DNA of 64,000 nt from Ruegeria lacuscaerulensis (GTDB lineage: Bacteria > Pseudomonadota > Alphaproteobacteria > Rhodobacterales > Rhodobacteraceae). Location: contig NZ_WQGO01000002.1 in assembly GCF_013034685.1 (NCBI RefSeq), positions 62,001-126,000 on the forward strand, written 5' to 3'. The translations under genes were made by a program, and so were the position numbers. The notes beneath the pieces are model-generated. The model worked only from the letters and a program-made list of their open reading frames with translations. It did not search any database and was not told the DNA's origin. How positions within the stretch are numbered: the first letter of the stretch is position 1; each line of letters opens with the position of its first letter. Below, piece after piece: positions 7,797 to 16,334 of this stretch.

Positions 7797-9761
7797 ATGA
7801 CACGCGTTCTGGCGCTTTTGACAGCTGTGATTCTGAATTCATTCGGGCAAGCAAAGGCCGATGCGGTAGACGATCTGCGCGCCGGGATGAATGAGATGCG
7901 CAAGGGTGACTGGAACGCAGCGTTGCGCGAATCCGGTGCACGAGGATCGGTGTCGCGCGATATCATCGTCTGGCATTGGCTGCGTGAAGGGTTCGGGACC
8001 TCGGGCGATGTACTGGTATTTCTGGATCGACGTCCTGATTGGCCTGGCCTGGCCTGGTTGCGGCGCAAGAGCGAGCCAGCCTTTACCGGGGCTGATCCCG
8101 ACCGGGTGGTGAAGTTCTATGACGACCTCCCGCCGCAAACCGCTGAGGGGGCGTTGAACTACGCCGTGGCACTGAAGGCCAAGGGACGCACCGGGGATGC
8201 CGAGGCCGATATCGTGACCGCATGGCGGACCATGCCCATGGGGGCGGGTCTGCAAAAAAACTATCTTGAGAATTTTGAGGCCATGCTGCGACCTCATCAC
8301 ACGGCACGGCTGGATCGGATGCTGTGGGATGGCCATCTGGTCAGTGCGGGGCAGATGCTGCCTTTGGTCAGCGCCGATCAGCGCAAGCTGGCCGAGGCGC
8401 GGATCGCCTTGCAAAAACGCCAGCCCGGCGTGGATGGCAAGGTTGCCGCAGTGCCTAAATCACTGGTGGATGCGCCTGGGCTGGCCTTTGACCGCTTTGT
8501 CTGGCGCGACAAGAAAGAGCTGGACGACAGCGCGATTGACCTGATGCTCGCGCGCTCGACCGGGCCCGATGCACTGGGTGAGCCCGACAAATGGGCCGAG
8601 GGCCGCCGCCGGCTGGCGCGGCTTGAGATGCGCAATGGCAGCGCGGCCAAAGCCTATGAAATCGCGGCCAATCACCATATGACGCCCGAAAATGGGTATG
8701 GCTATGCCGATCTGGAGTGGCTGGCCGGGTTTCTGGCGCTGCGGAAACTGAATGACCCGGCCACGGCGGTTCGGCATTTCCAGAATTTCTCGGATGCAGT
8801 AGCATCTCCGATCTCGAAAGGACGCGGCGGGTATTGGCTGGGGCGAGCCTACGCGGCGCTGGGCGATGCGGACAAGGCTTATGCGGCCTATGCGATGGGG
8901 GCGGACTATCAGACTTCATTCTATGGTTTGCTGGCGGCCGAACAGATTGGGCGTCCATTTGACAGCGAATTGGCGAACCCGCGCCGGGCACCACATTGGA
9001 AGCAGGCTGATTTTGCCGATTCCAGCGTGTTAGAGGCCGGTTTATTGCTGTTGCAGGCTGGTGAGGACAACCTGTCGGAACGGTTCCTGACTCATCTGGT
9101 CGAAAGCCTGGACTCCACGCAAGCCAACCAACTGGGCGATTTGGCCATTGAACTGAAAGAACCCCATCTGGCCGTAATGATTGCCAAGCGCGCGGCCACA
9201 GTGGGCATTGTTTTGCCTGCGGCCTATTACCCGGTGCATCCGGTGGCTGATCTGGGTCTTCCGATGGCCAAAGAGATGACGCTGGCCATTGCCCGTCGCG
9301 AAAGCGAATTTGACCCCGTCGTGATCAGCGGCGCAGGTGCGCGGGGACTGATGCAGGTGATGCCCGCCACCGCCCAGAACGTGGCGCGGAATCTGGGCAT
9401 CCTTAGCGGGCACAAGACCTCGAGCCTCACGTCGGACTGGCAGTATAACGCCAAGCTGGGGGCGAATTACCTGTCCGGTCTGGCCGAGGACTTCAACGGC
9501 AATGTGGTGATGATGGCGGCTGGCTATAACGCCGGGCCGGGCCGTCCGATCTCGTGGATGGAACGCTATGGCGACCCGCGGGCAGGCGAGATTGACGTGG
9601 TCGACTGGATTGAGACAATCCCCTTCAGCGAAACCCGTAACTACGTGATGCGCGTGGCGGAAAGCTTGCCGGTTTACCGCGCACGGCTGGGGCAGCCTGC
9701 CCTGCCGGTGCCGTTCTCGCAAGAGCTGACGGGTTCAACCCTGGCGGCGTTCGCGCCATAG
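7797..9761 (+). CDS. Soluble lytic murein transglycosylase (Slt70 type)
   Basis: Periplasmic peptidoglycan-cleaving enzyme. From ATG 7797 the protein has 654 residues: a short signal peptide (MTRVLALLTAVILNSFGQAK), a long alpha-helical superhelical region with TPR-like helices, and a C-terminal SLT domain. The catalytic glutamate is in RRESEF (about residue 502), followed by the family motifs GARGLMQVMPATA and AGYNAGPGR. In-frame ATGs at 7761 and 7788 would extend the N-terminus; the shorter start gives the cleanest signal peptide, though no strong ribosome site decides it. The 3' end overlaps the convergent transporter gene by 27 bases. Confidence 0.9.
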   Translation: MTRVLALLTAVILNSFGQAKADAVDDLRAGMNEMRKGDWNAALRESGARGSVSRDIIVWHWLREGFGTSGDVLVFLDRRPDWPGLAWLRRKSEPAFTGADPDRVVKFYDDLPPQTAEGALNYAVALKAKGRTGDAEADIVTAWRTMPMGAGLQKNYLENFEAMLRPHHTARLDRMLWDGHLVSAGQMLPLVSADQRKLAEARIALQKRQPGVDGKVAAVPKSLVDAPGLAFDRFVWRDKKELDDSAIDLMLARSTGPDALGEPDKWAEGRRRLARLEMRNGSAAKAYEIAANHHMTPENGYGYADLEWLAGFLALRKLNDPATAVRHFQNFSDAVASPISKGRGGYWLGRAYAALGDADKAYAAYAMGADYQTSFYGLLAAEQIGRPFDSELANPRRAPHWKQADFADSSVLEAGLLLLQAGEDNLSERFLTHLVESLDSTQANQLGDLAIELKEPHLAVMIAKRAATVGIVLPAAYYPVHPVADLGLPMAKEMTLAIARRESEFDPVVISGAGARGLMQVMPATAQNVARNLGILSGHKTSSLTSDWQYNAKLGANYLSGLAEDFNGNVVMMAAGYNAGPGRPISWMERYGDPRAGEIDVVDWIETIPFSETRNYVMRVAESLPVYRARLGQPALPVPFSQELTGSTLAAFAP

Positions 9762-10604
9762 GGTGAAGAGGCCTGCCGCAACGACCAAGGCCGCGCCCAG
9801 AATGACCTCGGGGCGCAGGGCTTCGCCAAAGATCGAGATACCGATGATAGCGGTCCAGACCAGATGGAAATAGGCAAAAGGTTGCACCGCGCTGGCCTCG
9901 GCCAGCTCATAGCATTTGATCAGTAGCCAGTGACCCGAGACACCTCCGACGCAAAGCAGTAACATCCACGCCCAATCGGCACGGGCCATCGGCTCCCAGA
10001 ACCACATGCCGACCAAGGTCATCGCCACTGCCCCGGCTATGCCGGTCCAAAAGAAACTGGTGGCCGCACTGTCCTTGCGGGCAGCATAGCGGGTCAGCAG
10101 GCCATACAACGCAAACAGAAAGGCCGAGATTAGCGGCACGATGGCCCACGGGTTGAACACGCCCACGCCCGGTTGCAGGATGATCAGAACCCCGACGCAC
10201 CCCACACCGATTGCCAGCCAACGCCGCCAGCCGACCTTTTCGCCCAGAACCGGCCCGCTGAGCGCCGCCACTAGCAGCGGATAGCAGATGAACACCGCCA
10301 TGCTGTCGATCAGGCCCAGCACCGTAAAGGCGAACACGGCCACGCAAACCTCGACCGCCAGCAAGGCGCCCCGGAAGACCTGCAAGCCCAACTGGCTGGT
10401 CTGTGCCGCTGCCTTTAGCCCTTCGGGCGCGCGTGCGGCCAATGCGATCACAAAAGCCGCAAAGAACCAATAGCGGATCATGACGACCATGTAGGTGTTG
10501 TAGGTCGCCGCCAGATGGCGCGAGATCCCGTCCTGCAACGCAAACACAACCGTCGCCGCGATCATCAGCGCGATACCGGCGCGGATATTGTTCTGCTGGC
10601 TCAT
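9735..10604 (-). CDS. EamA-family (DMT) membrane transporter
   Basis: Integral membrane protein of 289 residues with about ten hydrophobic segments arranged as two EamA repeats, the layout of drug/metabolite transporters. The substrate cannot be told from sequence. The start ATG at 10604 overlaps the stop of the upstream tRNA-modification gene (mnmD) by four bases, so it is translationally coupled to it. A much longer open frame upstream is the mnmD region read in another frame and was discarded. Confidence 0.85.
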   Translation of the reverse strand: MSQQNNIRAGIALMIAATVVFALQDGISRHLAATYNTYMVVMIRYWFFAAFVIALAARAPEGLKAAAQTSQLGLQVFRGALLAVEVCVAVFAFTVLGLIDSMAVFICYPLLVAALSGPVLGEKVGWRRWLAIGVGCVGVLIILQPGVGVFNPWAIVPLISAFLFALYGLLTRYAARKDSAATSFFWTGIAGAVAMTLVGMWFWEPMARADWAWMLLLCVGGVSGHWLLIKCYELAEASAVQPFAYFHLVWTAIIGISIFGEALRPEVILGAALVVAAGLFTLWRERRQG

Positions 10605-11266
10605 TCCTTCACCGCGCGGGTCATGTGACGTTTGCGGCCATATCCGAGGGCTCGGGCCACGGTGAAGCCCGCATCGGCCAGTCCGCGCCGAACAAATCCG
10701 GCCGCCGTATAGGTCGCCGCAGTGCCGCCTTTGGCCGTGTGATCCGCCACCTGTTGCATCAGGTCTGAGCCCCATAGTTCAGGGTTTTTGGCAGGCGAGA
10801 ACCCGTCTAGAAACCACGCATCCGCTTGCCCGGACCACGCAGGCAGAGTCTTCCGCGCATCGCCCTCGATCACCTCCAGCCGCAGGGTGCTCAGATCACA
10901 AGCCCCACCCTGCCATGCGCTTAGAAACCGCTCGGCCCAAGGGGTCAGATCGGGAAAGGCGTCCAGCGCGCGGGCCATGTCATCGCGACCCATGGGGTAG
11001 GCCTCGAAACTGGTGAAACTCAGCGGGGTTGTCTGGCCCGAGATCTCCCACGCAGACCAGACCGTCAGCATGTTCAGCCCGGTGCCGAATCCCAGCTCGG
11101 CTATGCGGAACCCCGGCGCGAACCGTGCAGGCAGATCATTGCCCGCCAGAAAGACATGCCGCGTTTCCTCCAGACCGTTCTGGAGCGAGAAATAGGGATC
11201 GTCGAAACGGTCCGAGACGGGGATTTGCCCGTCCCGCCATGTCAGTTCGGCACGCTGGTCTGCCAT
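10601..11266 (-). CDS. mnmD: tRNA 5-aminomethyl-2-thiouridine-methyltransferase MnmD
   Basis: SAM-dependent methyltransferase (221 residues) for the last step of 5-methylaminomethyl-2-thiouridine formation at the tRNA wobble position. The SAM loop ELGFGTGLNMLTVWSAW and the family segment WFLDGFSPAKNPELW are clear. This is the stand-alone form: E. coli carries it fused to an FAD oxidoreductase in MnmC, whereas here the oxidoreductase-like gene is separate and divergent at 11322. The stop overlaps the downstream EamA gene start. Confidence 0.9.
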   Translation of the reverse strand: MADQRAELTWRDGQIPVSDRFDDPYFSLQNGLEETRHVFLAGNDLPARFAPGFRIAELGFGTGLNMLTVWSAWEISGQTTPLSFTSFEAYPMGRDDMARALDAFPDLTPWAERFLSAWQGGACDLSTLRLEVIEGDARKTLPAWSGQADAWFLDGFSPAKNPELWGSDLMQQVADHTAKGGTAATYTAAGFVRRGLADAGFTVARALGYGRKRHMTRAVKE

Positions 11267-11321
11267 CGGGGAATCCTGTAGCTAAGCGGCGCGACACTGA
11301 ACAAGGAAATGAGGTTTGGCA

Positions 11322-12356
11322 ATGGTCGATGTGACGGTGCGGGGCGCGGGTATCTTTGGCCTGTCCATCGCGTGGACCTGCGCCCGACGTGGCGCCAAGG
11401 TGCAGTTGGTGGACCCGTTTGGCCCCGGCGCAGGTTCCAGCGGCGGGTTAGTGGGTGCGCTGGCCCCGCATGTGCCCGAGAACTGGAACGCCAAGAAAGC
11501 CTTTCAATTCGACAGCCTGATCATGGCCGAGCCGTTCTGGACGCAGGTTGAGGCCACGGGCGGCGTCTCACCGGGTTATGGGCGATTGGGGCGGCTGCAA
11601 CCCATCGCGGATCAACGCATGTTGGAACTGGCCCACGCTCGCGCGGTGACGGCGGCCGAACTATGGCAGCGCCGGGCTGAGTGGCGCGTGGTCGAGACCA
11701 CTGAAGTAGGCGCATGGTGCCCGCCCAGCCCCACTGGATTTGTGATCCACGACACACTCAGCGCGCGGATGCATCCGCGCCGGGCCTGTGCCGCGTTGGT
11801 CGCTGCGTTGCAGGTGATGGGCGTGCGGGTTCAGACCGATGCGCCCGACGCGGGGCAGGTTGTCCACGCCACCGGGTTGGCCGGTTTACAGGAGCTCAAT
11901 AACACCTTGGGCAAGACGGTCGGCAATGGCGTAAAAGGACAAGCCGCCCTTTTGCGATTTGATGCCGGAGAAGTGCCGCAGCTTTTTGCCGATGCCATTC
12001 ACCTCGTCCCCCATGCGGATGGCACGCTGGCGATTGGGTCGACCTCCGAACGTGATTATGACGATCCAACCAGCACCGATGATGCACTGGACGACGTGCT
12101 GGACCGCGCCATCCGGGCTGTGCCGCTGCTGCACGGGGCTGAAGTGATCGAACGCTGGGCCGAGATTCGCCCACGCAGCAAAAGCCGCGCCCCGATGTTG
12201 GGGGCACATCCGCTGCATCATGGACAGTTCATCGCCAACGGAGGGTTCAAGATCGGCTTCGGCATGGCCCCGAAAGTGGCCAAGGTCATGGCCGATCTGA
12301 TGCTTGAGGGGCGTGATACCATCCCCGAGGACTTCCGCCCCGAAGCGTCACTCTGA
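11322..12356 (+). CDS. FAD-dependent oxidoreductase (DAO family), probable MnmC C-terminal-domain equivalent
   Basis: DAO-fold flavoprotein of 344 residues. The Rossmann motif GAGIFGLSIAW lies at the N-terminus and the family C-terminal segment NGGFKIGFGMAPKVAKVMAD near the end. Divergent placement next to mnmD suggests it removes the carboxymethyl group from cmnm5(s2)U, the task of the MnmC oxidoreductase domain; the alternative is a glycine/D-amino-acid oxidase. Start: ATG 11322 has GAGG at 11311-11314; an in-frame TTG at 11316 is too close to that site. Confidence 0.75.
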   Translation: MVDVTVRGAGIFGLSIAWTCARRGAKVQLVDPFGPGAGSSGGLVGALAPHVPENWNAKKAFQFDSLIMAEPFWTQVEATGGVSPGYGRLGRLQPIADQRMLELAHARAVTAAELWQRRAEWRVVETTEVGAWCPPSPTGFVIHDTLSARMHPRRACAALVAALQVMGVRVQTDAPDAGQVVHATGLAGLQELNNTLGKTVGNGVKGQAALLRFDAGEVPQLFADAIHLVPHADGTLAIGSTSERDYDDPTSTDDALDDVLDRAIRAVPLLHGAEVIERWAEIRPRSKSRAPMLGAHPLHHGQFIANGGFKIGFGMAPKVAKVMADLMLEGRDTIPEDFRPEASL

Positions 12357-13139
12357 CCGAGGATGCGCCTCAGCCTGCATACATAGACGCCCGTCGGGAC
12401 CACGCACCCACAGGTCGGATCCGTTCCGGCACAAGGTTGCGGTTTCGAAATGCATCAGCGGCGACGACGCCCGGAAGGAAAACCGCGCCAAAGGTCCCAT
12501 CTGTGCCTCGGCAAACAGCATCAGCAACTGCGCCAATAGCGGGCCGTGAACAACCAGCCCCGCATATCCTTCGACATCGCGCGCGTAATCCAGATCATAG
12601 TGGATACGGTGGCCATTGAAGGTCAGTGCCGAGTATCGAAACAGCAACGTGGTGTCGAAGGCGACTTGCTGCGTCTCGGTCTCATCTGTCCGCGCCTTCG
12701 GGGGTGTGGGGGCCGGGCCAGTTGGGTCTTCGCGGTAGACCAGATCCTGCCATTCGGTCAAGCACAGCCTGCCCCGCTGCGAGATCTCATGGCGCAGTGT
12801 CACAAATCCCAAAGGCCCGCTGCGTCCGGTTTTCCGCGCGGTGCTTTCGCAGACCGAGCGACGCTCGGCCCGCTCACCGGCGACCAGAGGGGTGTGGAAG
12901 CTCAGCCGCCCACCCGCCCACATACGGCGTGGCAGGCCCATATCGGGGATCAAGCCGCCCCGTTTCGGATGGCCGTCGCGACCCAGTCCTTGTGGCGGCT
13001 CGGTCGTCCAGAAGTAAAGCTGATGGAAAAAAGGCGGCAGCACCGTGTCTGCCGAGATGGAGGGCTTCTGACCCAGCGCGGCCTGCATCGCACAGGCGCG
13101 CACCGGGTCGATCATATCAGTCTGGATGTCCTGTTGCAT
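12348..13139 (-). CDS. FAS1-like/MaoC-type dehydratase, mesaconyl-C4-CoA hydratase family
   Basis: Hot-dog-fold protein of 263 residues resembling the HTD2 / mesaconyl-C4-CoA hydratase group: an N-terminal FAS1-like dehydratase region with FFHQLYFWTT and MWAGGRLSFH, and a C-terminal MaoC-like half containing YDLDYARDVEGYAGLVVHGP, where the Asp/His active-site pair would lie. It probably hydrates a branched or unsaturated acyl-CoA. No pathway partners are adjacent, so the substrate is open. It overlaps the convergent oxidoreductase gene by 9 bases. Confidence 0.72.
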   Translation of the reverse strand: MQQDIQTDMIDPVRACAMQAALGQKPSISADTVLPPFFHQLYFWTTEPPQGLGRDGHPKRGGLIPDMGLPRRMWAGGRLSFHTPLVAGERAERRSVCESTARKTGRSGPLGFVTLRHEISQRGRLCLTEWQDLVYREDPTGPAPTPPKARTDETETQQVAFDTTLLFRYSALTFNGHRIHYDLDYARDVEGYAGLVVHGPLLAQLLMLFAEAQMGPLARFSFRASSPLMHFETATLCRNGSDLWVRGPDGRLCMQAEAHPRSE

Positions 13140-13178
13140 GGGGCCAGACTAGGCATCCGGCCCGTCCCGAACAACCGG

Positions 13179-13721
13179 TCAGAGACCTGCTTCGGCGCGC
13201 AATTTTTGCATCAGGCTCCGCAGCATGTTCTCGTACCTGTCGCTGCGTAGCCGGCCAGCCTCGTCAAACTCATTCGAGCTGTCTGCCAGATGGAATTCGG
13301 GCCCTTGTAGAATGCGCGGCTGAAACGGCACCATAAAGCCGCGCAGCACCATCTGGGCGCGCTCACCCCCGGCGCGACCTGCGGCAGCCGACATCACGGC
13401 AACCGGCTTGTCAACCCATGGTTTTGTCTTGGTGCGGCTTACCCAATCCAGCGCGTTTTTCAGAACACCCGACGGCCCTTTGTTGTATTCCGGGGTCGAG
13501 ATAATCACCGCATGGGCCTGCGCGATCTGGTCGGACAGTGTTTGAACCGCTGGGGGAATACCCTCGTGCGCCTCCAGATCACCATCATAAAGGGGAAGGT
13601 TCAGGTCAGCGTCAATGAAAGTGCCCGCCTCGAACAGGCGTGCCGCCTCGTGCAGCAGCTTGCGGTTGGTGGCGTCTTTGCGCAATGAGCCAGAGAGGCC
13701 CAGCAGGATCGGTTCGGACAT
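13179..13721 (-). CDS. NADPH-dependent FMN reductase family protein
   Basis: Flavodoxin-like reductase of 180 residues. The N-terminal phosphate-binding segment LLGLSGSLRKDATNRKLL and the motif STPEYNKGPSGVLKNALDW define the NADPH-dependent FMN/quinone/chromate reductase family. Start ATG 13721 has GGAG 8 bases upstream on the minus strand; an in-frame extension to 13778 lacks such a site. Likely a cytoplasmic quinone or xenobiotic reductase; physiological acceptor unknown. Confidence 0.88.
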   Translation of the reverse strand: MSEPILLGLSGSLRKDATNRKLLHEAARLFEAGTFIDADLNLPLYDGDLEAHEGIPPAVQTLSDQIAQAHAVIISTPEYNKGPSGVLKNALDWVSRTKTKPWVDKPVAVMSAAAGRAGGERAQMVLRGFMVPFQPRILQGPEFHLADSSNEFDEAGRLRSDRYENMLRSLMQKLRAEAGL

Positions 13722-13811
13722 GAGGAAACTCCGGGTTGTTCGTTTCCTTTTAGTTAGTCCAAGAATGCTGCGCGCCAAAGCATGGTTGACGCGCAGTCAA
13801 TGTGCATAAAT

Positions 13812-13827
13812 CGCTCTTATCAGAGCG
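13812..13827 (-). terminator. Weak hairpin after the OmpA-like lipoprotein gene
   Basis: CGCTCT-TATC-AGAGCG, six base pairs with a four-base loop, just past the lipoprotein stop on the minus strand. It is followed by ATTTA rather than a full T run, so it would be a weak intrinsic terminator. Confidence 0.4.
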
Positions 13828-13833
13828 GCCCCG

Positions 13834-14496
13834 TCAGTTGGGCGTGATCTCGATATCCACGCGGCGGTTTTGCGCTTTGCCCACGGCGGTCAGGTTCGAG
13901 GCGACAGGACGGTTTTCACCCAGACCGATCGTGGTGATCCGCGATCCGTTCACGCCATTGGCTTGCAGGATATCCGCGACCGAGCGTGCACGGCGTTCGG
14001 ACAGACCCTGATTATAGGATGCCTCGCCATCACTGTCGGTATGGCCGATGACCTGAATATTCGAGTTGGGATATTTGTTCAGGTTCTGCCCGACCTTCAC
14101 CAAGTCGGCCCGCAGCGCCGGGCGCACTGTGGCGCTGTCGGTGTTGAACGTGATGTCATTTGGCACGGTCACGATCAGGCGGTCGCCGGCATTGACGATG
14201 ATGATACCGTCATTGGCCAGTTGCTGGCGTAGCTCGGCGGCCTGCTGGTCCAACTGGTTGCCGATGATACCGCCACCAGCGGCCCCGATGGCCCCACCGG
14301 CCAATGCGCCCAACAAGGGGTCGGAATCATTGGCAATCGCGCCAACGCCTGCGCCAACCAGACCACCCAGAATCGCGCCTTGCTTGGCGTTTTGGTTGGG
14401 ATCAGCGGGCAGGTTCAGCGTACCGGGGTCCGTGCAGGCCCCCAAAACCAAAGCCGAGCTAAGCCCGGCGGCAACAAAAAACTTGGAAATCGTCAT
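13834..14496 (-). CDS. OmpA-family outer-membrane lipoprotein with glycine-zipper region
   Basis: Lipoprotein of 220 residues: signal peptide with lipobox LGAC (Cys21), a glycine-zipper region (GAILGGLVGAGVGAIAND and GGAIGAAGGGIIG, about residues 40-75) and a C-terminal OmpA domain (GHTDSDGEASYNQGLSERRA) that binds peptidoglycan. It should tie the outer membrane to the cell wall, like YiaD/Pal-type proteins. ATG 14496 is placed directly before the signal peptide; a longer upstream extension has no signal-like character. Confidence 0.9.
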   Translation of the reverse strand: MTISKFFVAAGLSSALVLGACTDPGTLNLPADPNQNAKQGAILGGLVGAGVGAIANDSDPLLGALAGGAIGAAGGGIIGNQLDQQAAELRQQLANDGIIIVNAGDRLIVTVPNDITFNTDSATVRPALRADLVKVGQNLNKYPNSNIQVIGHTDSDGEASYNQGLSERRARSVADILQANGVNGSRITTIGLGENRPVASNLTAVGKAQNRRVDIEITPN

Positions 14497-14614
14497 AAGT
14501 TCACCTTCTGCTCTGGCGCCCGTTTGCCGGGGCCACGTTCTTTCCCGCATTATATCGCGCCGCTTGAACGCAGGCTCAAGCAACAATCGGGTGAACGTGG
14601 CGGGATCACTCCGT

Positions 14615-15307
14615 TCAGTGCGGTGGCGTGGGATCAGTCCAAGGGTCCTTTTCTTGCCAGATCGCACGCAAAGGCGCGCCTTGCCCGCAAAAGTGATCCT
14701 CGGTCGGGGCGCAGGCCCAGATGCGGTCGGTGCGGAAATGGCGAAACCCGTTGCGCAGCTCGCACCACGCCGCCAGCATGGTGCATTCGATGTGGTAGAT
14801 CAGCGCGACAGGCCGCACGATACGCTCGGTCCGCTGGCCTTCGGCGTTCACATAGGTGATGCGCAGTTTGCGTTCCGAACGGATCGCCTCACGGTAATTA
14901 ACAATCGGGACACATCCCTTGGCAGGGTCATCCATTGGCGCCCCCCAGGGGGCCACTTGCAGCCAATCCGCAGGCGCACGCAGGGCTTCGATCTTGCGAC
15001 ACACCCGGTCGGCAGCCTGCTGCAGGGTACTGTCACCCGTCCGGGCCAGCATCGACAACCCAACCCACAGGGCCTCAACCTCTTCGGCGTCGAAATTCAG
15101 GGGCGGCAGGTCATACCCCCGCCGCATCATGTAACCGACCCCGGCTTCGCCCTCGATCGGAGTGCGTTGCGCCTGAAGCGCGGCGATGTCGCGGTACACC
15201 GTACGCACCGACACTTCGAGCTTTTCGGCCAGCGCCTCGGCTGTGACCGGCGCGTCTGTGGCGCGCAGGATCTGGATGATTTCAAACAAGCGGGTCGAGC
15301 GGCGCAT
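14615..15307 (-). CDS. YafY-type HTH/WYL transcriptional regulator
   Basis: DNA-binding regulator of 230 residues. The N-terminal DeoR-like winged helix is seen as LAEKLEVSVRTVYRDIAALQ (residues 27-46). The C-terminal WYL domain includes the RKLRITYVNAEGQ strand pair and ends in HFRTDRI. Such regulators sense small ligands and usually act near their own gene. The divergent gap to a 61-residue ORF holds a perfect 11-bp inverted repeat (15327-15371), the likely operator. Confidence 0.88.
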   Translation of the reverse strand: MRRSTRLFEIIQILRATDAPVTAEALAEKLEVSVRTVYRDIAALQAQRTPIEGEAGVGYMMRRGYDLPPLNFDAEEVEALWVGLSMLARTGDSTLQQAADRVCRKIEALRAPADWLQVAPWGAPMDDPAKGCVPIVNYREAIRSERKLRITYVNAEGQRTERIVRPVALIYHIECTMLAAWCELRNGFRHFRTDRIWACAPTEDHFCGQGAPLRAIWQEKDPWTDPTPPH

Positions 15308-15326
15308 CGGCGTCTCCGGGGTTGAT

Positions 15327-15371
15327 CTGCTGACACCTTAACACAGCCCCCTGACAAGGTGGTGTCAGCAG
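15327..15371. promoter_or_regulatory. Perfect 11-bp dyad, candidate WYL-regulator operator
   Basis: CTGCTGACACC (15327-15337) and its exact reverse complement GGTGTCAGCAG (15361-15371) are separated by 23 bases, placing the half-sites 34 bp apart, about three helical turns. An extra CTGACA half-site (15351-15356) lies between them. The dyad is centred in the divergent gap between the WYL regulator and the small ORF at 15410. Confidence 0.65.
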
Positions 15372-15409
15372 TGACCCGCCAAATTGGACCTGAAATGAAG
15401 GAGGTCCCC

Positions 15410-15595
15410 ATGCCAAGCCGCGACAATCATGTGATGATGACACTGCAATTGGGCCCATGGTCCCAAGGCCACAGGCTGCGCGCCTTCGAGATCGAGCGCG
15501 AGATCATGGCCGCGCGCCAACCGTGCGCCCCGCGTCGGCGCAAAAGGCGATTATCCCTTGGGAACTTAAAACTGCTATGGGTTGGTCTGTTCTAA
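15410..15595 (+). CDS. Small basic hypothetical protein (61 residues)
   Basis: ATG 15410 is preceded by a near-ideal ribosome site, AAGGAGG at 15398-15404, 5 bases upstream, the main reason for calling it. The product is short and basic in its second half (CAPRRRKRRLSLG) with a hydrophobic tail LLWVGLF. It is divergent from the WYL regulator across the dyad operator and overlaps the convergent pseudouridine-synthase gene by four bases. I recognise no family. It may be a regulated small protein, or a remnant of a longer target gene whose 3' part is missing. Confidence 0.55.
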   Translation: MPSRDNHVMMTLQLGPWSQGHRLRAFEIEREIMAARQPCAPRRRKRRLSLGNLKLLWVGLF

Positions 15596-16239
15596 AAGTC
15601 TGCCTTGGCGCGAAACTTCATCGACGCGCCGCCACCGGGGCTTTTTAGCCTTAACTCCTCGGAATGCAGCATCAGGCGCGGGAAGTCCCGCACCGGACCC
15701 TCAGCATAGAACGGGTCGCCCAGAATGGGATGGCCCAACGCCTGCATATGCACCCGCAACTGGTGCGAGCGGCCGGTTTTCGGAAACAGCCGGATGCGGG
15801 TCGTCTGACCCTCATGTTTTACCACGCGCCAGTCGGTCACGGCGGGCTTGCCGGTTTCATGACACACCATCTGGCGCGGACGATTGGGCCAATCGACAAT
15901 CAGCGGTAGGTCAACGGTGCCGGTCTTGTCAGCAACCTGCCCCCAGACGCGGGCGACATAGGTCTTGCGGGTCTGACGCTTTTCGAACTGCATACTCAGA
16001 TGACGCTGCGCATGGGGCGTCTGCGCAAATACCATCACACCCGACGTATCCCGATCCAGCCGATGCACCAACAGCGCCTGCGGGAACGCGGCCTGAACCC
16101 GCGTCAGCAGGCAATCGGCCAGATGGTCACCTCGCCCTGGCACGGATAGCAGCCCCGAAGGCTTGTTGACCACGATCAGGTGGGCATCTTCGTGCAGCAC
16201 ATCTAAGGGTGTCAGGGGGGGATCATAGGCGTCGCTCAT
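15592..16239 (-). CDS. RluA-family RNA pseudouridine synthase
   Basis: Pseudouridine synthase of 215 residues, a size close to E. coli RluA and lacking an S4 domain. The catalytic motif HRLDRDTSG contains Asp62; other family segments are VVNKPSGLLSVPGR and TGRSHQLRVHM. It modifies uridines in 23S rRNA and/or tRNA. RluA itself is the best guess by length, but specificity among RluA paralogues cannot be settled here. Confidence 0.9.
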   Translation of the reverse strand: MSDAYDPPLTPLDVLHEDAHLIVVNKPSGLLSVPGRGDHLADCLLTRVQAAFPQALLVHRLDRDTSGVMVFAQTPHAQRHLSMQFEKRQTRKTYVARVWGQVADKTGTVDLPLIVDWPNRPRQMVCHETGKPAVTDWRVVKHEGQTTRIRLFPKTGRSHQLRVHMQALGHPILGDPFYAEGPVRDFPRLMLHSEELRLKSPGGGASMKFRAKADF

Positions 16240-16334
16240 GCGCGCCTGCCTATCCTACAGCGCAACCTCCCGCAACGTCGGCCTTGCCTGAACTCAACAG
16301 TTCAGCAAATCTGGCCCAAAGCGGAGGAGAACAC

